Part shown: positions 12,601 through 22,600 of the stretch, one piece after another
How positions within the stretch are numbered: the stretch's first letter is position 1
Layout: the number at the start of each line of letters is the position of its first letter
Assembly: GCA_002633005.1 (NCBI GenBank)
Contig: NMRA01000038.1
Span: 1,017,329 to 1,072,623 of the forward strand
Reading direction: 5' to 3'
Length of the DNA: 55,295 bases
Source: Phoronis australis
Lineage: Eukaryota; Phoronida; Phoronidae
The notes under the pieces: model-generated
Told to the model about the DNA's origin: nothing
The model's input: the letters and a program-made list of their open reading frames with translations, nothing else
The model's database searches: none
Made by a program: the position numbers and the translations under genes

Positions 12601-13714
12601 GAACTTCTGTTGGTCATTTGGTAGGTTTGCAAGTGCAGCTGGGTTAAACAAATAAAACTGGCTGATGCAGGTTTATTGAATTTTTGCAAACATTTATAAG
12701 ATTTGCAAGGAAATATTAGGAAGATGACACATTTATTTTCAATGGTTGTGTGTGACATGCTGTTTTTTAATTGAATCAGTGTGAAGTGGTGTGGAAAATG
12801 GAATGCTTTAGACTTTGTAAAGGTAAATAATCCCCCTTGCTGTGACATCAGTGTGCGCGATATATGACCTGCATTTTTTTAAATTATTAAACCATAGATA
12901 AGTAGAATGTGTTGAACTGTTGATCCCAGTCGCTGGGAAGTCATAACCTCATGTAGTACAGAAATGTGATTAATCATTTTTGTGGTCTGTGGTGAAGAGT
13001 TAACAGTCATATTTTACATTTGGTATTTGGCTTAACACGTTCCCTCAGGGTATCCAAATTTGCACTTTTTGAAGTCCATACTCCATGTTGAACTCTAATT
13101 TAAGCAATCAAGACTTCCTCAAAAGTGTCATTGTCTTCGTGAACACCTGTCTCGTGAGAATTTTAGTTCTCGAAACATGCCAGTACGTATTTGTGAACGC
13201 TTGTCGCGTGAGAATCTTAGCTCCCACAATGCACGCTACCAACTTATCTCTGGATAATGAACAGACAGGTTCAGTAGCACCTTGCCATATTCTGGTGGGA
13301 AATTACACACTTATTACTGAAAGAAATTTGAATTTGTTGGCTTGTGCAATCTAGTATTATCATACATGTGTGCAGTGTTTTTGCGAGACAATATTTGGCC
13401 CCATCCCCAACTTTAATGGCCTGTGCTTGGCTTTAATTACAATGGGTATTAACTTGGTGTAGTAGGACCTGTGTTATAAAAAGGTTGCCATTGCTTTTTT
13501 ACCAGGAATCTGTTATTTCTCTAAACCTTAACTGTTTAAATGAGTGGTTCGCTTGTCTTGTAGTAGTTTGTTCCCTCTAGGTAATAGGTACTACCACATC
13601 AAGCTGCATTTCTCCTCCGTTTCGCTCTCAATATTGAATTCTTAACCAAAGCGCGTGGGGGGGGGTTTAAAACACTAACACATTCATCCCTCATCCAATC
13701 TTGAGTTGTTGCTG
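9691..13714. other. Intergenic, no supported gene
   Basis: The longest open frame is 118 codons (10487-10843, plus). It shows no motif, signal or family pattern I recognise and may be chance. Confidence 0.6.
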
Positions 13715-14160
13715 AAAGAGCCAACAACTCAAGTCCCAGGTAATGCGTACATGGAAGAGGCAGTGTGGCCTAGTGTGATAGGTGCCCATTTCTCTACTCG
13801 AGGTCGTGGGTTTGAATCCCATTGGGCCGCACTCCTAGATCCTTGAGTCAGGTTTCTAGCTCCTCAGCTCGTTTTAACTACCGTATATGTCAATAAAGCA
13901 CATATATGGTTTCAGGTGATCAGTACAATTCGCTCATATGCGCAATTATTTTTTATTTAATGGGTTCATGTGCCATTTTCGAGTCCGCAAATCAGGGTTG
14001 ACCAACTCCAATAAACTCCTAGGCATTTTTTGAGTCGCTGAAGGGTTCCAGCATTGTGTCATGGTAAGGAATATTATGAGATTGATTTTATTACAGTTAA
14101 AGTCTTAATTCAATTTTCATTTTTCAGCCAGCGTAATGTTGAAATGCAGCTATAATATAT
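13715..14160 (+). repeat. Dispersed repeat family J, copy 3, split by a SINE
   Basis: Left part ccaacaactcaagtcccagg...aatgcgt and right part ttcatgtgccattttcgagtcc...tttttcagccagc match copy 2 on either side of a roughly 210-bp insertion. Confidence 0.6.
13752..13965 (+). mobile_element. tRNA-derived SINE
   Basis: Has a pol III A box (tggcctagtgtgatagg, 13766-13782) and B box (ggtttgaatccc, 13809-13820) at tRNA spacing, a non-tRNA body, and an A/T-rich 3' end (attattttttatttaa). It interrupts family J copy 3. It is not a functional tRNA gene, since no acceptor-stem pairing is apparent. Confidence 0.7.
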
Positions 14161-15017
14161 ATTTGATTTCCAATAAATTATGCTCTGAAGCAAATTTTTT
14201 TGTGGCTATGCTTGGGACTGCCTTGAGTTTGCAATTTGTGTAAAACAATCAAGAGAAAAAATGTTTTACCCCATACCTATTTTTGCTGTGCTATATTTTT
14301 GCAGACAATTTTTTTTTCCTTATTACTTATGAATAAATGAAAAAATTCTTTATGTATTTAACAATGAGGTTTGACATTTAAAGTTTGACAAAAAATTCAA
14401 AATGCCTCAGCTTTTATGTGACTCAAATGGTTTGTGAGATTTGCTGTTGGTGATTGAAACAGTTTACATGCGAGTTCAAAGATGTTGATTTTCATTAATA
14501 AAAGTTTTATGTCTTAGATATGTGATCCTCTGCAAGAATTTGGAATCGACTATAACATTGTTAAGTTTTGGAGATTAGCAATCTTTACAAGAATACAGTT
14601 GGATGCATCACTACGCAAATAATGGTGATATCAATTTAATTATGAAACACTGCAGACTATTTGTAGCGATTCTGTGACCAATATCACCGCACATTCCAGC
14701 AAGCCACAGATAGCCGCTCACTTCATGCCCTTATCAGTATGACATTTGCTGCTGAGGTTGTATAGAGATTTTCGCCGTCACTTCTGGGAACTCTAGCCAA
14801 CACTATCAGAATGGCTGTCAAAACATGGAGCTTCAATTATGACTTCATGAATTAACTATGACCCAAGAGTCCAACTGGTAACATATGTACTAGTATTTGT
14901 GTTTCAAAGTGATTCATTATCAGAGTGTGAGATAAGTCATTGTGATTTTTTACAGCCAATGATGAACCATGAATCACTGTGTGTGAAGTGACCTACAGTG
15001 TAGGTTAAAAATAAACT

Positions 15018-15165
15018 AAATTCCTTTTCCTGGTCATTTCCACTACTCTGACCTTGAATTCAGCTTGCACTCAGCCATCCTCGTGCGAGATTCATATCAT
15101 GATGAGGAATTCCGGGTCATTTTGTTCGATTACTTTTGGCATGTACCACAGAAATATTTAACCTA
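15018..15165 (+). repeat. Dispersed repeat family I, copy 2
   Basis: ttgaattcagcttgcactcagcc, gaggaattccgggtcatttt and gattacttttggca match copies 1 and 3 in order. Confidence 0.6.
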
Positions 15166-16429
15166 TTCACTCCATGAAAAAATGATTGCTGGGTTATGAT
15201 TGGCTTGTGTGTATGCAAATGAGCAAACAAGGAACCCTTTAACGTTACGAATTAGATTGTTGTGTTTTGATTGTTTTTTGGGCATATGTAAATGAGCCAG
15301 CACTGTAACTTTTGACATGAGGTCCATTCACATTGTGTATAGTTCTGTGAGAAGAGCAGTTGGAACACGCTGTAGCTCCCAGCATAACCAGACTCCATCT
15401 TTTGTATTGACAAACTTGTTAACTTCGTTCAAGATTGATACGCAGTTGAAAATACGTTGCCTTGCATATCATTTAATTTATTTTCATTTTGCAATGCAAT
15501 ACATATTTATTAGTTCTAATGTTAAAACCAGTGCCATCTTCTAATATGAAAAAAGGTTTTTGCTAACAAAGAAGTAAAATTTATTGTACATGCTCCGTTG
15601 AAAAATGATCAAATTACACCTTTCCCTCATATTGCGTGCTTTAATAAATAATAACTGACTATTGCTGTCTTAATTTTTTGGCCAGTGTATGAGTTCAACT
15701 TGAGATATATTCATCTTATTTATTTTAGGACAGCCGACACCATGGTGACCGTGATTTGCCGTTCAAGTGCCCAAGAGCAACTGAACAGATACCGTACTCT
15801 TCCTTTCAAACACCCAAGTCTACCCGATGTGTTATATGGCATCCCTTTCGAGTGCCAATTAAGTGCTTAAGAAATTCATTAGGTACTTATAAGATGATGT
15901 ACAGGATTGTTTACATATGTTCTGAGTCTATGTTATGAAGCCCCTTAACATATTTATGATTAATAATCGAGATAAAATGTCTATTTTATAACTTGCGTGC
16001 TTCTGGTGCCATTCAAGCAAAATTCACGTCGAGAATGTTAGGCAATTTTGTAAACTATATATTTTTGAAAATGGATTTACAATAAATTATTCTATATTAA
16101 TTTTATCAGGAGACCGTACAGTTTTCAGTTTTCCATTATTTGTTGCCATGACATCACACCATGCTTGAAGTTAAATTATGTACTGCCCCACTATATTTGA
16201 AAGTTTTGTTTTGCATATAGCTATTATAATAATTATGCCTTGTGAATCAAACTTCAGGAAAAATGTATGAATATACTTTTAAAAATCTCATCATGCCAAA
16301 ATTGCTCGAGGCTTAGCGTGAACTCTGCAAGAAGAAAATAGTTTCACTTACTTAGCATATATCTATGTATGTATGTAATTTGGTCTAAAAGGGGCATAAG
16401 TTGTGTGGACAAAAAACACATTTTTGGTA

Positions 16430-16690
16430 TTTTTGTTGGATGGGATAGACTTCTTGAAGTTATTAGCTTTGACCAGAGATTTAAAATAACAAAATTCATT
16501 GTGTTTTTGCAATTTAATGACAAATCGCTAATTTCTACAGTTGTATGCCAGCAATTTGCTGGAAAAGACCAGCAATAGTACTAGTTAAATACGCTTAAAG
16601 TAGCCCGAGTGCCATATAACGACTGGACTTTAGCTGTGACAGCAAAATGTTGGTGTGCAGCCGCTAAGGTTGTGAGTTTGATTCAGGGGC
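16430..16690 (+). repeat. Dispersed repeat family K, copy 1, with tRNA-like B box
   Basis: Shares gttattagctttgaccagag, cattgtgttt, tgacaaatcgc, gttaaatacgcttaaa and gagtgcca in order with 26915-27165. The 3' part contains ggttgtgagtttgattc, a degenerate pol III B box, so the family may be SINE-related. Confidence 0.6.
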
Positions 16691-16692
16691 TA

Positions 16693-17231
16693 GGGTCTGT
16701 TTCATGAAAAATGACTGAAGACTTGAGTTAGAAATTTGTGGTCTTACGCTCCACTTAACTATTTCTGAAAAATGCTTAAATCTCACTTCAGAGAAAGGAA
16801 AAAATTTGAGAATATATTATAACTGCTAGATACTTAGACGATTTCTATAAATTATTTCTAGAATGTGATAAGTTGACAATTAGGTGACTAAATTTTTTTT
16901 TGGTGATTGTATAGTGCGAGCGTAAGGCCAAATTGTATAGTGGGAGTGTAAGGCCAAATTGTATAGTGAAAGCCTAAGGCCAAATTGTATAGTGAACGCG
17001 TAAAGCCAAATTGTATAGTGAACGCGTAAGGCCAAATTGTATAGTGAACGCGTAAGGCCAAATTGTATAGTGAACGCGTAAGGCCAAATTGTATAGTGAA
17101 CGCGTAAGGCCAAATTGTATAGTGAACGCGTAAGGCCAAATTGTATAGTGAACGCGTAAGGCCAAATTGTATAGTGGGAGCGTTAGCCAAATTTCTTTCT
17201 TAGTCTTGTGTCGCTTTTCATGAAACAGTCC
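16693..17231. mobile_element. MITE-like element with an internal minisatellite
   Basis: Left end gggtctgtttcatgaaaa and right end ttttcatgaaacagtcc are inverted repeats. The similarity extends inward (gaagactt against aagacta). A 26-bp tandem array occupies the middle. Confidence 0.65.
16906..17193. repeat. 26-bp minisatellite, 11 copies
   Basis: Unit gtatagtgaacgcgtaaggccaaatt (26 bp). The central units are near-identical; the outer ones vary (gcgagcg, gggagtg, aaagcct, gggagcg). Because 26 is not a multiple of 3, the array is open in several minus-strand frames; these are not genes. Confidence 0.95.
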
Positions 17232-17997
17232 TCTGATCTCAGAAAACTAACTTTTCTCGTTGACAATATCACTTTATTTCTCCACCTATGTACTTTGTTT
17301 CTCTCTTTACTTGATGTCATATTAGATGTCATATTACTGAGCGGAACCTGGGCTTAGGTTGGGACATGAATCTTTTTCAATGGCTGATTTTGTCTTGTGC
17401 GTTTTTGTTTTGCATTTGTCAGAAAAATCAAACTAGTCCTGAAATAATGTGAGTTCAGACGGAAATTTGTTCTTAACGCCCGCTTCACAGTCCTCGAAAT
17501 TTTTTGTCAAAAAATAATGAGTGCATCACAGTCTGGAAATAATTAATGGACATTACTTCAATAACTTGCTTTTATTTGTATATTTTAAAGTTTTAGGCTT
17601 TTGAAACTCAATTATTTTTTAGAAATAGTTGTTTGGAGCGCGTGACCTAATTTCTCAAGTCACTTCTCATGAAACACACTGCTGGTTGTCTAAGATTGTA
17701 CTATGTTCGAGGTACTGATAAGCCCTTTCAATTTGTTTTACAAGTTTGATATGACACATTCCTGGAGCTCTAGAAGTGGATGTTGCTATCTTCAAAGTGC
17801 CAAAGCAGCACTCATCTACTAGTACACTGAGTGCAGCGAATTCGCAAAATGGCCAAGACATCATGTGCAGTACAATTCAAACGAAATCAAACAACACACC
17901 ATTTCAGTCATGACGGCTAATTCTGTTAACAGTAAATGACTGGCAATAGCTATTTGGATGGCAAAATACTTATTACAAAATGGCTTAGTCACCTTAC

Positions 17998-18150
17998 TAA
18001 ATTTTCTGTTAATTACCTCTCATTCTCAGTCACATGAGGGGAAAACTACGATGACAATGAATTCGACTTCCACCTAGCTGTTGCGATAGGGAATTCTGGG
18101 TCATTTTGTGTGAATACTTTTACCTCATACTGTGTACACCATGTAAGCAC
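17998..18150 (+). repeat. Dispersed repeat family I, copy 3
   Basis: ctgttaattacc, gacaatgaattcgacttccac, gggaattctgggtcatttt and gaatacttttac match copies 1 and 2 in order. Confidence 0.6.
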
Positions 18151-19230
18151 CTTTGATTTTGAATACTCATACTATGGCCATGGAATTGATCTAACTTTTT
18201 AGGAGCAGTCAATTACAGAGCAGTCACTTACAGGGGTCATGGATGCTAAGAATATGCCAATCTGTATGGCTCAGGCAGGTTTTGTGGGCCTCAGATTTAA
18301 AAAGATACTTTTATTGGATTTTGCTGTTTTGAACAAATGCGTGTTAATGTAAGTGAATAGGCTACCACCATATTGTTTGTCTCCATTATTGGAGACATAG
18401 TTGCTTGTAGTGTGGTATAATGCTTTTGAGTTCCTATTGCATATAATCAATTGTATGTTTTAACAGAGAATCTGGCGATGTATGATAGTGTGGTGATTGA
18501 TTTTTATAAGGACACCAACCCAGTTTTGGCCTATTGATAGATCTTAAAAACAACAGTTCCCATTTAGTTCTCTGAAACAAAATGCTGTGTAATCCTGACA
18601 ATCCTCAAATGTTTGGAGAAAATTTTGAAAATTCCTTGCAAAGTCTGCTAAAGGGCAAAGTGATCTACCCTTTAGGCAAGTTGTAGGCAAAGACCACCCA
18701 TCAAGAACCATAATATCCTAGCTGTGACAAAAATGTAACAGTATTTATTTGAAATCTTCTTTTATCACTCAGGTGGGGGCGCCAGTGGTGCGTATTATTA
18801 GGAGGCAGAAGGAGGATTGGTTGAAAGCACCAAAACTGGGTTTAGTGTCCTTTTAAATAATTGCATATTGATGGTGATAGTGTGTTCTGTGGCCCTAGGT
18901 ATGGAAGAGTGATAATACTAATAATGGTTTTTATTGTTACAAAACATACAATAGTACAGTAGAGTAAAGTGAAATTATAAATAAAGATGTACAAAATTGA
19001 CTATAAATATACACAAATATTTACATTTTGACATAGTGGTATATAAACTAAATACACTATTTAAAATAAATACTGCTTTCTTGTAAAAAAGACTGTGTTA
19101 AGTTAGTAAATTAAAATAATTTGTGTTGGTTTTAAGTTACGTTTGACATATGTACCAAATAAGGTAGTAAAGATACATTCAATTTAAAAAAGATTATGCT
19201 GATTGTTGAACAGCATGGAATTATTTTTTT
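18151..19230. other. Intergenic downstream of MMP
   Basis: AT-rich, with no open frame of note. Part of it may be 3' flank of the metalloproteinase gene. Confidence 0.55.
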
Positions 19231-19241
19231 ACTTTTTAACA

Positions 19242-19247
19242 TTTATT
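19242..19247 (-). terminator. Poly(A) signal AATAAA downstream of MMP
   Basis: AATAAA on the minus strand, 77-82 bp after the stop of exon 11b. No other AATAAA lies between the two last exons apart from one overlapping the 11a stop (19572-19577), so transcripts ending in 11a may carry 11b as 3' UTR and share this site. Confidence 0.5.
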
Positions 19248-19323
19248 GTTCGAAACAAGTCCCTGATTGTCGCCTGACCATTGATATGACTCTGGTCTTT
19301 TGCCGCGTGTGTCCCACGTGACG

Positions 19324-19432
19324 TTATTTGGGCACGTATCTGCCGCCCGTACCACATCCCATCCAAGGTCCTGCTTTGACTTTGGGATAATTGGCTTCGA
19401 CCCTTCGAGTTCTGTCGTCGACTTTGTAGTAT
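19324..19432 (-). CDS. MMP last exon, distal duplicate (11b)
   Basis: Acceptor gatctgtag in the same phase as 11a, so exon 10 can join either. Encodes YYKVDDRTRRVEANYPK, then GPWMGCGTGGRYVPK and TAA. It aligns with 11a without gaps up to the closing cysteine (16 of 27 positions identical), and Cys493 falls at the same residue number. If used, the protein is 502 aa. Both copies lack stops and frameshifts. The KVDDRTRRV version is closer to the usual MMP pattern (KFD..T..V). A poly(A) signal lies about 80 bp downstream. It may be an alternative last exon or the preferred one; without transcripts this cannot be settled. Confidence 0.85.
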
Positions 19433-19572
19433 CTACAGATCAAACAAGCGAAGTTACAGGTGCTTCCTTGTATTTTGTGTTAGAACACGGACAGTCATCA
19501 GAGTTGCGAGAGAAGAGGAAAGGCTGATAGGAGTTAGAGCGCTGTGAAAGTTCAGAGTTTCATGGTGACAGT

Positions 19573-19672
19573 TTATTTAGGCACCTTTGGGCCACATCCC
19601 ATCCAAGCAGGCGCAGTCGCCTTAGGATAGCCCGCCTCCGTGCGTCGATAGTAGTCGCTGAATTTTCGGTAA
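19573..19672 (-). CDS. MMP last exon, proximal version (11a)
   Basis: Acceptor ttattacag. The first base completes a codon from exon 10 (Asn467). Encodes [17 protein letters not shown], then [13 protein letters not shown] and TAA. This is the last half-blade of the hemopexin domain with the closing Cys493. AATAAA overlaps the stop codon. It is homologous to the exon at 19324-19432. Confidence 0.85.
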
Positions 19673-22600
19673 CTGTAATAAAACGTAGCGCAGTGAAAGC
19701 TAGTAGAAAAAGGTTGCGTTGCTCTAATCTAAGGATAGTGATCGTTAGCGTGTTAAAAATCACCGAAACCGAGTGAGTCACGAATGCAGAAAGAGTTAAG
19801 CGGCTATAAACCAGCGTTCCACTCCAGGAAGCGCAAGACCACTTCCCATTATGAAATTTGTCTCAATTTGCTCCTTTCTCAGATAAGAAATGATTTCTGA
19901 GTTTACAAAGAAGTGACCATTCGGCATTCGCTGCGACCATGCGCTGCTCACATACAGTGACTAGCCATTACAAGTCAACGTGTATGGCCTGATCTCGCGC
20001 AATAACGAACAGACACTTCTTACGGTGCCTTGAAATCATCTCCAGTTCGACTAAGGAGCAATTGTTGACCAGTTCGGTAACGTAAGTGGTCTAAATTAAA
20101 CAGTTCGTTTTTATGAATGGAGGATTATAGCCGCAAAGAGAACAGGGCATTGGGTTTAGTAAGATGTGAAAAATGAAAGGATATTCTTTAAATCACAATA
20201 ACTTGGTCAGTGGCAAATTTATTTGGTGAAGTCGCATGAAAATGGCGAACAGTGGCCTTTATCTAAACAAAAACTGTATTCGTCGCAGTGATAAACTCAA
20301 TTCATTGCACTGCATTTTACAAAATAGATTTCTGTTGCAATTAAACCATTGCTTTCGGAGACATAAAATGACACTTGTCGCTAGGATTATGGTGTACCTT
20401 GAAACTTACGTTGAATGTGCAAACATTGAAGTGGAAGAATTATGATCGATGTTTCGGATGAATAATGACCACTCATCACCTATGACGTAGTTTACGTCAC
20501 CACACTGTTTGCAAGGTCATTTCTGCGGTTGAAGCTTTGTTCGCCATGTTTGTTTTTGCGATTATTCCATACCACACAATGTTTCATATAAAAGTTATGC
20601 TCACTTTTTCCCCTTGAAGAAGTATGTTTTGGAATCGTATCTGGACCAGACTACACCTTCGATATTTTTTGGAATTCCTTGCCAATTAGACGACACTGGC
20701 TTGGGATAACCCGGCCTGAGAGAAACTCTGGCTTCGTCAAACTCGTAGTACTTGTCACCCTGAAAACAATGATAGTATGTGGTTTATTATCCAATCTTGC
20801 AATGATTGACGCGCAACAAAATCCTGAACTGGTAAAACTAGCTTTTCAGCCAAAGGGTTCTTTTATCATCAAAACGTCAATAGACAAGCTGGCTGCATTT
20901 CATTAGCTACTGCTTTCGTGCCGTTGCAAAACTCACCATAAACAGGTATATTCTCCCATCTCTCCAAGCAAGCGCAGCCTGTGGTTTCGTCGGGTAGTTG
21001 GGATCACGCATATATTTCGGATATCCAGTTACCAGTTTATATCCATCATACTTCCAAATCTTCCTACCTGTAAACAGGCATAAAAGCATAAATCGAGTTT
21101 TTGTACTCATTTCATGTAAATATATATATATATATATTTGCCATCTTGCGTTTTTCAAATATCAAATACAACTTTTCATTATGTTGGCTTTGAAAATGAA
21201 CTTTTTTCTAGGGTCTTGCGCAACCTTACTCGTATTGCCGCACTTTTAGGGCCATGGGCCTATATCGGAAATACTGCCTTTTTTGCGGCCTTTTTACCCG
21301 AGGTGGTCGCATGTTGGCACATGCGCCTAAGTTTTGCATTTAAGCCCACGTAATGTCCCCACACATTAATTCAAAGACTGGCGCACCCGTTTTGACTACT
21401 GCTGTGCCTCTTTATGACATTTTTACGTGTGCATTTGTATCTTCGGAGTTCCTTGGCGTATTTCCAAGAAATTTGGTAAATTGTTTTGTATTACCGTATT
21501 GCCGCGTCTTTTGGCCCATAGGCCTATATCCGAAATAATGCGGCCGTTTTTCCCTAGTGATTCAAATATTGGCGCATGCGTCTAAGTTTCGCATATAAGC
21601 GCAGTTCCGCACCGGCCCCCCTGTGCCTAATGGCGCAGCAATACGGTAAACTTCGGGTTTCAGTCGAGTCTGAGGAGATTAGACTCTGTACCCAGGGCAG
21701 GCGAGCAGCAAGCTTTACTCGACCAATCCCACTGCCTGAAACTGAAAACTACTCTAATATACCACGGGACTAAGTCGAGTAGTTTGGTGGTTACAGTCTC
21801 AGACGATTTTTGAGCTGGGGCAACTTTTGTGCCGCATAACGAATGTAATATTAGGAACTGAGTTCTGACATAAATATCTGTTCCAATTGAATTCACTTTA
21901 ATCCAAATATTTTGAAGAACTTGAACTAAAATTTTGACACAAACCTTTGAAGAAATAGGTGTATCTGGTCCTCCACGAGTAGACAGCTCCGCCGGTGTTT
22001 TTGGGCGCCCGGGGCCACAGATCCCTGATCATTCTCGGATAGCCCGGAGTCACGCCGTAGTATGGGTCTATCTGGAATACGTACTCTCTCCGGAATGCGT
22101 AGTACTTATTGTCCCTGTCTGTAATAGGATCATGTCGTTTAAAAATACAGTTGCCGTCAAATTTTTGCTAATTTTACAGATCAAACGACCTTGACCACTG
22201 ACTGAGAAGATCGGTGAGCGTACGCTATATTTCGTGCCCTGACTACCCGCACCTCACCGCTTCGGTAAAAAGCATGTTTGATCTTTGCCAATTCACAACT
22301 AAAAAGTGGTAGTTAGCCACCGGAGCAGTTTCAACGGCACTAGAATTTCGGACGTTTTATAGCCAATCCAAGCAAAGGATTAGAACACGATGTTGTTTTG
22401 TAAGTGTCAATACGAGTACACAGAATATGGTTTATAGCTGTTTTAACACTGAATTCAACCTTGTATGTCATATAGGCTGGATGTGACTAGAATTTAAACA
22501 ACCTTAACTTGAAAATTCGTTATAAAGTTCTGTTTGTTTGGAAAAAAACGACTGAGCTGGTAGGCATATCCCAGATGAACGAGAAGCTGGGGAAAATAGG

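Noticed and set aside
13752-13830. Functional tRNA gene
   Set aside because: A and B boxes are present, but I see no acceptor-stem pairing and the sequence continues into a SINE body with an AT-rich tail.
16880-17190. Three overlapping minus-strand open frames of 63-100 codons with repeated YTIWPYAFTIQFG-like peptides
   Set aside because: They are translations of the 26-bp minisatellite in its different frames, not proteins.
16906-17193. Possible CRISPR-like array (regular repeats)
   Set aside because: Units are directly abutting with no unique spacers, and the DNA is animal; it is a minisatellite. The same applies to the arrays at 6.2, 44.6 and 48.2 kb.
19324-19432. Last exon of a second, neighbouring MMP gene
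   Set aside because: No other MMP exons lie downstream or upstream of it apart from those of the described gene, and its phase fits exon 10 exactly. A tandem exon duplication explains it better.
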